Under the pieces are notes generated by a model, which saw only the letters and a list, made by a program, of their open reading frames with translations, was not told the DNA's origin and did not search any database. A stretch of DNA of 34,434 bases, taken from NCBI GenBank assembly GCA_964418645.1, contig CAYQME010000025.1, positions 1 through 34,434 on the forward strand. Direction: 5' to 3'. The position numbers and the translations under genes were made by a program. Origin of the DNA: JAADHG01 sp964418645. GTDB taxonomy: Bacteria > Bacteroidota > Bacteroidia > Flavobacteriales > Flavobacteriaceae. Positions 25,604-33,061 of the stretch are shown in pieces (position 1 is the stretch's first letter; every line of letters starts with the position of its first letter).

Positions 25604-26239
25604 ATGAAAATAATCTCCACCAACATTGCAAAACCTGTCACTATCCAGATTAATGGAAAAAATGAAACTACAGGCATTTATAAAAAGCCTATAAACCAAC
25701 CTATTTATTTAGAAAAAGAGCAAGTAAAAGGAGATGAAATTTCTAATAGAAAAGTACATGGTGGCGAGTTTAAAGCCTGTTATCTTTTTTCAGCTGATTA
25801 TTATCCATATTGGGAAAACCTTTATCCACAATTAGATTGGGATTTTGGAATGTTAGGTGAAAACTTAACAGTTAAAGGGCTTGATGAATCCAAACTATTT
25901 ATAGGAGATATTTATAAAATTGGAACAGCTTTAATACAGGTAACACAACCTAGAGAACCCTGTAATACATTTGCAGCAAAAATGGGTTCTAAAAACATAT
26001 TAAAACAATTTATAGCACATGCACATCCAGGAATTTATGTTCGTGTTCTAGAAGAAGGGTTTGTTACTAATAATGATACTATGATTTTAGTTGAACAAGC
26101 AAAACATAGTTTAACAATTGTTCAATTTTTTGAACTTTTATTTTCTAAAGAAAAAAATCAGAGGTACTTAAAATTAGCCATAGAGAATGAATCGCTTCCG
26201 GAAAATAAAAGAGTGAAACTTGCAAACTATTTAAAATAG
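25604..26239 (+). CDS. MOSC domain protein (YiiM-like)
   Basis: The 211-residue protein matches the MOSC (molybdenum-cofactor sulfurase C-terminal) domain of the YiiM type: DEISNRKVHGGEFKACYLFSADYYPYW (about 44-70), FGMLGENLTVKGLDES and the conserved Cys C120 in PREPCNTFAAKMG. YiiM relatives act in molybdenum-dependent reduction of N-hydroxylated compounds; the partner reductase is not visible here. The C-terminal 45 residues form a helical tail. The start is 14 bp after the htpG terminator. It ends 6 bp from the convergent small secreted protein gene. Confidence 0.88.
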   Translation: MKIISTNIAKPVTIQINGKNETTGIYKKPINQPIYLEKEQVKGDEISNRKVHGGEFKACYLFSADYYPYWENLYPQLDWDFGMLGENLTVKGLDESKLFIGDIYKIGTALIQVTQPREPCNTFAAKMGSKNILKQFIAHAHPGIYVRVLEEGFVTNNDTMILVEQAKHSLTIVQFFELLFSKEKNQRYLKLAIENESLPENKRVKLANYLK

Positions 26240-26245
26240 GAAAAA

Positions 26246-26620
26246 CTAATTCACTTTATAAACACCTCTTTCAAACTTATCTATTAGAGTTCCCATTTTT
26301 TTTGTTACTTTTTTAAAAGCTCCAGATTCGGTAAGCTTTCTAACATCTTCTTTACGTGCAGCTTCACTTGCGTATTCACATTCCCAAATTACATGAGACA
26401 ATTCTCCGTTTTCTCCAATACGTTTTAACACTCTACCAACAGCTAAACCTAAACTATCACGAACTTGACTTGCATACAAACGCTGTGTATAAACTTCATT
26501 TATCTTTCCTTCTTTTGCCCAATAATAATTTTGAACAATTATAGATTGATTATTTTGAGCATCAGTTTTTGAATGGCACAAAAAGAATACTAAAAGGAGT
26601 AATAGAACTATTTTTTTCAT
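26246..26620 (-). CDS. Small secreted protein, possibly dimeric alpha/beta-barrel-like
   Basis: The 124-residue protein has a Sec signal peptide (hydrophobic 4-15, cleavage probably after TDA at 21). The mature part of about 100 residues includes NYYWAKEGKINEVYTQRLYASQVRDSLG and HVIWECEYASEAARKEDVRKL, a beta-alpha pattern that recalls NIPSNAP or ABM-type ferredoxin-like folds. This resemblance is weak and no active-site residues are recognisable. It faces the serine hydrolase gene divergently across 107 bp, where an ECF-type promoter for that gene lies. Confidence 0.65.
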   Translation of the reverse strand: MKKIVLLLLLVFFLCHSKTDAQNNQSIIVQNYYWAKEGKINEVYTQRLYASQVRDSLGLAVGRVLKRIGENGELSHVIWECEYASEAARKEDVRKLTESGAFKKVTKKMGTLIDKFERGVYKVN

Positions 26621-26660
26621 GGTATATTAAGTTAGAATATAAAAGTAATAAATTCATTTT

Positions 26661-26686
26661 TGTAACTTAACATTTTATTAGTCGTC
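26661..26686 (+). promoter_or_regulatory. Putative ECF-sigma promoter of the serine hydrolase gene
   Basis: TGTAAC (26661-26666), a 17-bp spacer and GTC (26684-26686, within GTCGTCAT) match the elements at the ECF sigma locus. GTCGTCAT is identical to the corresponding part of the DUF6249 promoter. The predicted start lies about 35 nt before the ATG. Confidence 0.5.
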
Positions 26687-26727
26687 ATATAAAAAAGGTA
26701 AAATTTTTATAACCAATAATTCATAAA

Positions 26728-28380
26728 ATGAAAACACTACATCAATTAAAAACCCAGTCTCTTTTAATTATCTGTTTATTTTTTGTAGCCATCGGTTACA
26801 CACAAACTCTCGAAGAAAATATTGATCTATTATTAGAAGCAAAATACAAACCTAACGAACCTGGAGCCACAGCATTAATTTATAAAAATGGTGAGGTTAT
26901 TTATAGAAAAGCGTTTGGAAATGCTAATCTTGAATTAGGAATTGCTATGATTCCAGAAAATGTATTTGAAATAGGTTCCATTACAAAACAGTTTACTGCA
27001 ATATCTATTTTAATGCTTATGGAACAAGGAACACTGAATTTGGATGATGAAATCACTAAATTTATTCCTGACTATCCAACAAACGGCAAAACAATAACTG
27101 TGCATCATTTATTAAATCACACTTCTGGTATAAAGAGTTATACAAGTATGGAAAGTTTCATGAAAAATGCTAGAACAGATATGTCTCCAACCGAGCTGAT
27201 TGATGTCTTTAAAAATGAATCTATGGATTTTGATCCAGGTGAAAAGTTCTTATATAATAATTCAGGATATATTCTATTAGGTTACATAATTGAAGTTGTT
27301 TCTGGTCAAACTTATGCCGATTTTATAGAAAAAAATATTTTTGAAAAATTAGGAATGTCAAATTCATATTATGGTAGTATGAAAAAAATAATACCAAATA
27401 GAGCATCAGGATACCAAGATAATGATGGATTTGTAAATGCTGATTATTTAAGTCTAACATTACCTTATGCAGCTGGTTCAATAATGTCTAATGTTGATGA
27501 TTTACTTATCTGGCAAAAATCCCTTAATACTCATCAATTAATTTCTAAAGAAAGTTACGAGAAAGCAATACATGGTTCTACACTTAATAATGGCGAACAT
27601 ATTGGTTATGGATATGGTTTAGGTGAAGTCGATATTCAAGGATCAGTAGGTATTTCGCATGGAGGAGGAATTTTTGGGTATACAACACAAGGCATTTATT
27701 TACCAAAAGAAGATGTATTTGTTTCTGTTTTAACTAATTGTGATTGTAATTCCCCTGGAGGTGTTGCAAACAAAATAGCAGCGTTAGTTATCGGAAAACC
27801 ATATCCAGACATTAAAGATGCTATTACTTTATCTGAAAGTGAGCTTCAAAAATGGGTTGGAGCATATCAATTTGAAGATGGAGCTGTTAGATTTATTACT
27901 GTAAAAGACCAAAAAATATATAGTCAAAGAGAAGGTAGTACTGTTTTTGAAATCTATCCTATGAGTGCTGATCAGTTTATTTTTGAAGATGGTAATATCA
28001 CTTATAATTTTTCAGAAAAAGACGGAAAGAAACAGGCAAGTTTTGAAAATGGAGGAAGCATAGCTATTGGTGTTGAAACAGATAAAAAACCTGAACCTGA
28101 GAAAGTTTCAATTACTGTGGATGCAGAAGTACTATCCCAATATATTGGTAAATATGAATTACAACCAGGATTTGTAATTGAAATAACAACTAAAGAAAAT
28201 CAAATTTTTGCACAAGCAACTGGACAACCACAATTTGAAATTTTTGCAGAAACGGAAGCAACATTCTTCTTTAAAGTTGTACCAGCAAGTATGGTCTTTA
28301 ATAAAAATGATAAAGATAAAGTTACAAGCTTAACCTTACACCAAAGAGGACAAAATATGGAAGCCAAAAAAATTGATTAA
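26728..28380 (+). CDS. Beta-lactamase-family serine hydrolase with two C-terminal lipocalin-like repeats
   Basis: The 550-residue protein has a Sec signal (about 1-25) and a class-C beta-lactamase/penicillin-binding fold. The nucleophile motif SITK is at 84-87, the YxN motif is YNN at 176-178, and HGG at 311-313 replaces KTG as in many esterase-type members. After the domain come two similar beta-rich repeats (about 372-448, QKWVGAYQFEDG...; and 468-548, SQYIGKYELQPG...), of the DUF3471 kind. Members hydrolyse D-amino-acid peptides or esters; the substrate is not known. An ECF-type promoter lies upstream and a terminator downstream. Confidence 0.9.
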   Translation: MKTLHQLKTQSLLIICLFFVAIGYTQTLEENIDLLLEAKYKPNEPGATALIYKNGEVIYRKAFGNANLELGIAMIPENVFEIGSITKQFTAISILMLMEQGTLNLDDEITKFIPDYPTNGKTITVHHLLNHTSGIKSYTSMESFMKNARTDMSPTELIDVFKNESMDFDPGEKFLYNNSGYILLGYIIEVVSGQTYADFIEKNIFEKLGMSNSYYGSMKKIIPNRASGYQDNDGFVNADYLSLTLPYAAGSIMSNVDDLLIWQKSLNTHQLISKESYEKAIHGSTLNNGEHIGYGYGLGEVDIQGSVGISHGGGIFGYTTQGIYLPKEDVFVSVLTNCDCNSPGGVANKIAALVIGKPYPDIKDAITLSESELQKWVGAYQFEDGAVRFITVKDQKIYSQREGSTVFEIYPMSADQFIFEDGNITYNFSEKDGKKQASFENGGSIAIGVETDKKPEPEKVSITVDAEVLSQYIGKYELQPGFVIEITTKENQIFAQATGQPQFEIFAETEATFFFKVVPASMVFNKNDKDKVTSLTLHQRGQNMEAKKID

Positions 28381-28400
28381 TTTATTTTACTCATTTTATG

Positions 28401-28433
28401 AAAGCCACTTCAAAATCATGCAGTGGCTTTTTT
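28401..28433 (+). terminator. Rho-independent terminator of the serine hydrolase gene
   Basis: AAAGCCACT (28401-28409) pairs with AGTGGCTTT (28422-28430) over 9 bp, with a 12-nt loop and a T-rich tail. It begins 20 bp after the stop codon. Confidence 0.85.
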
Positions 28434-28471
28434 ATTTTAAAGTCAGTATCTTTCCAGTAAATTAACATTTA

Positions 28472-29791
28472 ATGCAAAACGATTACACTAAACCAGAGTT
28501 TAAAAAACTACTGCAAAAACTCCAAGAAGAAAGTTGGCAACTAGAACTATTAATCTCTGGGTTTGCTATTTTTGGATTGTTTACAGCTATTCCTATAATT
28601 AGCGAAAATTTTAATGATGCTCAAAATAGTCAGCAAATATATAAGTTTGTAGTTTTATTAATTGCACTTATATCTTGTTCAATATTAATTTTCAATTTAT
28701 TACTTCATGTTTTGCTTCGTGGCTTATGGATTGGTGCTTTAGGTTTACGTTATGTGTCTGGTGATATTGATTATGATAGTTTAAAATATAGCCAAAAATT
28801 TACTAAATACTTAAAAAAACGTGTAGGCTCTTTTGATAAATATATTGGCACATTAGAAAATTACTGCAGTATAATATTTGCAGTTTCTTTCTTACTCATC
28901 TTTTATGTTTTGGCAATTACGTTTACCATACTTGCAATTGCTTTAATTGCAACCCAATTAATAAACAATGATAATTTACCAAACTGGCTATCTCAAGGTG
29001 TAGGAATAACATTAGTATTGTTCATAATTTTTGGAATGTTTTTCACTGTAATTGACTTTATTACACTTGGATATCTTAAAAAGAAAAAATGGACTTCAAA
29101 AATTTATTTTCCTATATATTGGGTATTTAGCTTTATTACATTGTCTTTTTTATATAGACCATTGGTGTATAACTTTTTAGACAATAAGTTTGGCAAACGA
29201 TTAAGTTTTTCATTAGTGCCATTTTATATTTTAATAGCATTAGGCACTTCTCTTAATTACAATGTTTCGAATTATTTAGTTACAGATATGACTTCTAATG
29301 ATTTTGTAGCAAACAATAATAACTATGAAGATTTATTAAATGAAAACAATGGGTTTATTGATAATGTAGCAATACAATCCAAAGTCATTTCAGATAATTA
29401 TGTAAAAGTCTTTGTTTTATATTCTGAAAATATAGAAAATCGTATTTTTAATTTCAACCCATTATTAAAACCTGAAGAAGACAGACGAGGCTTAAAAACA
29501 GGTATTAACTTTGGTACTAATATAAAAATTAGCGAAAGAGATAGCTTAAGAAAAGTTTACTTGAAAACGTTTAATAAAATCTATTCAGTAAAAATTGACA
29601 CCATTAAGTATGAAACTGAGTTTATTTTAGCACATAGTAAAAATGATAAGTTAGGTTTTGAGACATATATAAGTACTAAAACTTTAAATGAAGGCAAACA
29701 TCTTTTAAAAGTGAATCGTTTAAGAATTAGAAAAGGAGATACCACATATTGGAATGTATCTAAAATTCCGTTTTGGTATTATAAAGACTAA
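28472..29791 (+). CDS. Polytopic membrane protein with C-terminal soluble domain, function unknown
   Basis: I do not recognise this family. The 439 residues contain about six hydrophobic segments (approximately 24-42, 58-83, 132-161, 176-200, 211-228 and 246-262), followed by a soluble region of some 175 residues that would lie in the cytoplasm or periplasm depending on topology. The N-terminus (residues 1-23) is amphipathic and charged. The C-terminal part has RFxxxxLLKPEEDRRG-like and KIDTIKYETEFIL segments suggestive of a beta-rich fold. Its stop overlaps that of the putative anti-sigma gene by 4 bp, tail to tail. No upstream ECF motif was found. Confidence 0.8.
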   Translation: MQNDYTKPEFKKLLQKLQEESWQLELLISGFAIFGLFTAIPIISENFNDAQNSQQIYKFVVLLIALISCSILIFNLLLHVLLRGLWIGALGLRYVSGDIDYDSLKYSQKFTKYLKKRVGSFDKYIGTLENYCSIIFAVSFLLIFYVLAITFTILAIALIATQLINNDNLPNWLSQGVGITLVLFIIFGMFFTVIDFITLGYLKKKKWTSKIYFPIYWVFSFITLSFLYRPLVYNFLDNKFGKRLSFSLVPFYILIALGTSLNYNVSNYLVTDMTSNDFVANNNNYEDLLNENNGFIDNVAIQSKVISDNYVKVFVLYSENIENRIFNFNPLLKPEEDRRGLKTGINFGTNIKISERDSLRKVYLKTFNKIYSVKIDTIKYETEFILAHSKNDKLGFETYISTKTLNEGKHLLKVNRLRIRKGDTTYWNVSKIPFWYYKD

Positions 29792-30210
29792 TATTCAAAA
29801 CGTTTATCTAGATAATGTTTCATCATTGGTATTTGAATTAAAAACACTAAACCACATAAACCTACAGCATATATCAGGGTTTTAGAAAACTTAATTCCAG
29901 AAATAGCATCTGTTATTTTGTTATTAGAAAAAATACTAAGATCCACTTTATCAAACCAACTCTGTCCTTCTAATCCACTACCAAAAACACCATAAGACAA
30001 ACTCCCTACTACTAAAATAGCAATTACAAACCACGTTCTTTTTGAAATTAATGGTTTATAGACCATTATATTGTTTGTAGCTATAGCATCTACTTTTGCC
30101 ATAATATTAGCAGTAAAATCTAAAGATGGTTTTTCAAGTGATGAAAACTGTATCACTTTTTTTGCCAGTTTATCTAAATGCTGTTCTGAATGATCCTTCA
30201 TAACTTTCAA
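29788..30210 (-). CDS. Putative anti-sigma factor (two-helix membrane protein)
   Basis: The 140-residue protein has a cytoplasmic-type N-terminal region (about 1-58; HLDKLAKKVIQFSSLEKPSLDFTANIMAKV), membrane helix 1 (59-77), a short loop of about 30 residues and membrane helix 2 (110-129), then a basic tail. The position directly after the ECF sigma gene, with a 41-bp overlap, and the N-terminal helical segment with two TM helices fit a membrane anti-sigma factor. It lacks the HxxxCxxC zinc motif of ZAS anti-sigmas. The start may instead be the internal Met 4 (30201). The role is inferred from context, not from a diagnostic motif. Confidence 0.6.
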   Translation of the reverse strand: MKVMKDHSEQHLDKLAKKVIQFSSLEKPSLDFTANIMAKVDAIATNNIMVYKPLISKRTWFVIAILVVGSLSYGVFGSGLEGQSWFDKVDLSIFSNNKITDAISGIKFSKTLIYAVGLCGLVFLIQIPMMKHYLDKRFEY

Positions 30211-30769
30211 TTGTTTCGTTATCTAATTTTTCTCTTAGTATGGTCGCCAATTTTTTACGACTTCTAAAAATTTTCACTTTAACATTATTAGCTTTCAAAC
30301 CTACAATTTTTGATATTTCGTCTAAAGATAGTTCTTCAAAATAATATAAGGTTAATAAAAAACTATCTTCACTAGGTAACAACTCTAAACAATTTTGAAT
30401 TGCTTGTTGTTTTTCCTTTGCTTCTATTTGGTCTAAAGCATTATCTAAGGTTTTTACCTGATGTTCTGTATATTCATCTATGGCAAGCGTATATTGTTGT
30501 CGTTTATTTTTTTTTAATCTATCTAAACACGTATTATAGGCAACTCTATAAATCCAAGTTGAAAATTTTGAATCGCCTTTAAATTTGTTTAACGAACTAT
30601 AGGTTTTAATAAATGTGTCTTGAGCAACTTCTTCTGCCTCTTCCCTATTCTTCATCATTCTCATGGATAATGTATATACCAAATCCTTGTAACGATCTAC
30701 CAATACAGTAAATGCATTAGTATCGCCATCTAATATTTTGTTTATATAAACTTGATCGTTGGTGGTCAT
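30170..30769 (-). CDS. ECF-family RNA polymerase sigma factor
   Basis: The 199-residue protein has a sigma-2 domain (about 15-95; DRYKDLVYTLSMRMMKNREEAEEVAQDTFIKTY and KFSTWIYRVAYNTCLDRLKK) and a sigma-4 domain (about 123-178; LPSEDSFLLTLYYFEELSLDEISKIVGLKANNVKVKIFRSRKKL with its helix-turn-helix). It has no sigma-3 domain, as expected for ECF factors. Its own promoter-like motif lies 11 bp before the start codon, and the gene overlaps the anti-sigma gene by 41 bp. The start MTTNDQVYINKILDGDTNAF is the usual N-terminus. The regulon probably includes the divergent DUF6249 gene. Confidence 0.94.
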   Translation of the reverse strand: MTTNDQVYINKILDGDTNAFTVLVDRYKDLVYTLSMRMMKNREEAEEVAQDTFIKTYSSLNKFKGDSKFSTWIYRVAYNTCLDRLKKNKRQQYTLAIDEYTEHQVKTLDNALDQIEAKEKQQAIQNCLELLPSEDSFLLTLYYFEELSLDEISKIVGLKANNVKVKIFRSRKKLATILREKLDNETIESYEGSFRTAFR

Positions 30770-30779
30770 CTATTATTAA

Positions 30780-30806
30780 GACTATATAATTATTGTTTTG
30801 GTTACA
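30780..30806 (-). promoter_or_regulatory. ECF-type autoregulatory promoter of the sigma gene
   Basis: Read on the minus strand, TGTAACC (30806-30800) and GTC (30782-30780) are separated by 17 bp. The GTC is 10 bp before the ATG at 30769, so the transcript would have almost no leader. The opposite strand at 30842-30868 carries the same elements with the same spacing. Confidence 0.6.
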
Positions 30807-30841
30807 CTTTTTTTAAAAAAAATAAAAAATATCTAAAAAGA

Positions 30842-30868
30842 TGTAACCTACTTACAGATGTTGTCGTC
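30842..30868 (+). promoter_or_regulatory. ECF-type promoter of the DUF6249 gene
   Basis: TGTAACC (30842-30848), a 17-bp spacer and GTC (30866-30868, in TGTCGTCAT) mirror the sigma-gene promoter. The predicted start is about 40 nt upstream of the ATG at 30915. Confidence 0.6.
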
Positions 30869-30914
30869 ATAAGCTATGAACTCATTAAAAATAATCAATT
30901 AAAAACAAACAATT

Positions 30915-31259
30915 ATGGAAACAGGAGCAGTAATTATACCTATTGCATTTTTTGGAGTAATCTTTGGAATATTCTACTTATATGTATCATCACGCAATAA
31001 AGAACGTTTGGCCTTAATAGAAAAAGGAGCTGACGCAAGTATTTTTAACATTGGTAAACGAGCAGGTTCATCTTGGAAAGTCTTTGTAATTAATTTTGCA
31101 TTTTTATTAATGGGAGTTGGACTAGGTGTTTTTCTAGCTAATTTACTTGATACTTATTCAAGTTTAGACTCTGATGCAGTTTATCCTGCTCTTATTTTCT
31201 TTATGGCTGGAGTTGGTTTGTATGTAGGATTTACGCAGACTAAAAAAGTAGTAGATTAA
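30915..31259 (+). CDS. DUF6249-type small membrane protein
   Basis: The 114-residue protein has three hydrophobic segments (about 4-24, 54-77 and 87-105) and a cytoplasmic stretch SSRNKERLALIEKGADASIF between the first two. It matches small DUF6249-like membrane proteins that lie next to ECF sigma genes in flavobacteria. The function is unknown. It is divergent from the sigma gene, with a matching ECF promoter, which supports co-regulation. A terminator follows 25 bp after the stop. Confidence 0.75.
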   Translation: METGAVIIPIAFFGVIFGIFYLYVSSRNKERLALIEKGADASIFNIGKRAGSSWKVFVINFAFLLMGVGLGVFLANLLDTYSSLDSDAVYPALIFFMAGVGLYVGFTQTKKVVD

Positions 31260-31283
31260 ATTAAAAACCAATCAAACTAATTG

Positions 31284-31313
31284 AAACCGCTCCATTTATG
31301 AGGCGGTTTTTTT
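31284..31313 (+). terminator. Rho-independent terminator of the DUF6249 gene
   Basis: AAACCGCTC pairs with GAGGCGGTTT (31300-31309) with one bulged G and a 7-nt loop, followed by a T-run ending near 31313. It lies 25 bp after the DUF6249 stop codon. Confidence 0.85.
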
Positions 31314-31380
31314 GTGCTTCATAGTTATATTTAAAAAAAATGTTACCTTGACATCACTTTCAACCAACTATTAATTCGTT

Positions 31381-33051
31381 ATGAAATACATTAAACTATT
31401 CGTATTGTTATTATTAACAATATATGGCTGCTCCTCTCCTAAAACCTATGATATCTTAATAAAAAATGGAACCATTGCAGATGGTTCTGGTAATGACTCG
31501 TTTATAGGTGATATTGCTATAAATGCAGATACTATTGCTGCAATCGGCATTCTTAACGCGAAAGGTAATCTAGAAATTGACGCTAACAATTTGGTCGTTG
31601 CACCAGGTTTTATTAATATGCTCAGTTGGGCAACCGAATCTTTGATTGAAGACGGGAAATCACAAAGCGATATTCGTCAAGGTGTTACTCTGGAAGTATT
31701 TGGTGAAGGCTGGTCTATGGGTCCGCTTTCAGAAACTGTTAAAAAGCAACAACAGGAATCTCAAGGTGATTTAAAGTATGACATTGAATGGAATACATTA
31801 GGTGACTATTTAGAGTATTTAGTCAATCGTGGCATTTCACCAAATGTAGCTTCATTTATAGGTGCTACAACGGTGAGAATAAACACCATTGGTTTTGAAG
31901 ACAGAGCACCAACAACAGAGGAATTAGAAGCTATGAAAGCCATGGTAAAAGTAGCCATGGAAGAAGGAGCCTTAGGTGTTGGTTCGTCACTTATTTATGC
32001 ACCAGCATTTTATTCTAGCACGGAAGAGTTAATTGAATTATGTAAAGTTGCATCAGCATATGATGGTATGTATATTTCGCATATGAGAAGTGAAGGTAAC
32101 AGGCTCTTAGAAAGTATGGACGAGCTCATAAGGATTGCCAATGAAGCCAATATAAGAGCAGAAATATACCATCTTAAAATGAGTGGTAAAGACAACTGGA
32201 ATAAAATTGATGATGTTGTAAAAAAAATAGATTCTGCTAGAGCTAAAGGTTTACATATTACTACAGATATGTACACATATGTTGCAGGCGCGACAGGATT
32301 GGATGCTTCTATGCCTCCATGGGTTCAGGAAGGTGGTTATGAGAAATGGGCAGAACGTTTAAAGGATCCTGAAATTAGAAAACGGGTGTATAAAGAAATG
32401 ACAACACCAACTGACGAATGGGAAAATTTAATGTATGCAGCAGGTACACCAGAAAATTTATTATTGGTAGGATTTAAAAATGACAGCCTTAGACATTACA
32501 CGGGAAAAACTTTGGTAGAGGTTGCCAAGATTCATGGAAAAACTCCTGAAGAAACTGCTATGGACTTGGTTATTGCAGATGGGAGTCGTGTTGGTACAGT
32601 GTATTTCTTAATGAGTGAAGAAAATGTAAAGAAGCAAATTGCTTTGCCGTATATGAGTTTTGGTTCAGATGCAGGCTCTTTAGCTCCTAAAGGATTGTTT
32701 TTAAATTCCAATCCTCATCCCAGAGCTTATGGAAATTTTGCACGTGTTCTTGGAAAATATGTAAGAGATGAGAATGTGATTTCATTAGAAGAAGCAGTTC
32801 GTAAACTTACCTCCTTACCCGCGACTAATTTAAAAATAAAAAAACGTGGCGCTCTCAAAACTGGTTACTTTGCAGATTTGGCAATATTCAATCCAGAAAC
32901 CATACAAGATCATGCAACGTTTGCAAAACCGCATCAGTTTGCAACTGGAATGGAACATGTTTTTGTAAATGGTGTACAAGTTTTAAAAGATGGAGAGCAT
33001 ACAGGTGAACTTCCTGGGCAAGTAGTAAGAGGTCCAGGATGGAACAATTAA
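31381..33051 (+). CDS. Amidohydrolase-superfamily lipoprotein (D-aminoacylase-like), missing the HxH motif
   Basis: The 556-residue protein has a lipoprotein signal (lipobox IYGC, Cys17) and the amidohydrolase beta-barrel layout with small N- and C-terminal beta-sandwich parts. It resembles N-acyl-D-amino-acid deacylases in the segments YISHMRSEG (H234), EIYHLKMSG (H264) and SFGSDAG (D430). The usual HxH after PGFID is replaced by PGFINMLSW (L81 and W83), and the bridging Cys region is EVFGEGWS (Gly at the expected Cys). The changed residues sit in an otherwise intact domain, so this looks like a divergent subgroup, not a broken gene. It is 10 bp upstream of the YceI gene and probably co-transcribed with it. 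Confidence 0.85.
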   Translation: MKYIKLFVLLLLTIYGCSSPKTYDILIKNGTIADGSGNDSFIGDIAINADTIAAIGILNAKGNLEIDANNLVVAPGFINMLSWATESLIEDGKSQSDIRQGVTLEVFGEGWSMGPLSETVKKQQQESQGDLKYDIEWNTLGDYLEYLVNRGISPNVASFIGATTVRINTIGFEDRAPTTEELEAMKAMVKVAMEEGALGVGSSLIYAPAFYSSTEELIELCKVASAYDGMYISHMRSEGNRLLESMDELIRIANEANIRAEIYHLKMSGKDNWNKIDDVVKKIDSARAKGLHITTDMYTYVAGATGLDASMPPWVQEGGYEKWAERLKDPEIRKRVYKEMTTPTDEWENLMYAAGTPENLLLVGFKNDSLRHYTGKTLVEVAKIHGKTPEETAMDLVIADGSRVGTVYFLMSEENVKKQIALPYMSFGSDAGSLAPKGLFLNSNPHPRAYGNFARVLGKYVRDENVISLEEAVRKLTSLPATNLKIKKRGALKTGYFADLAIFNPETIQDHATFAKPHQFATGMEHVFVNGVQVLKDGEHTGELPGQVVRGPGWNN

Positions 33052-33061
33052 AATAAATAAG

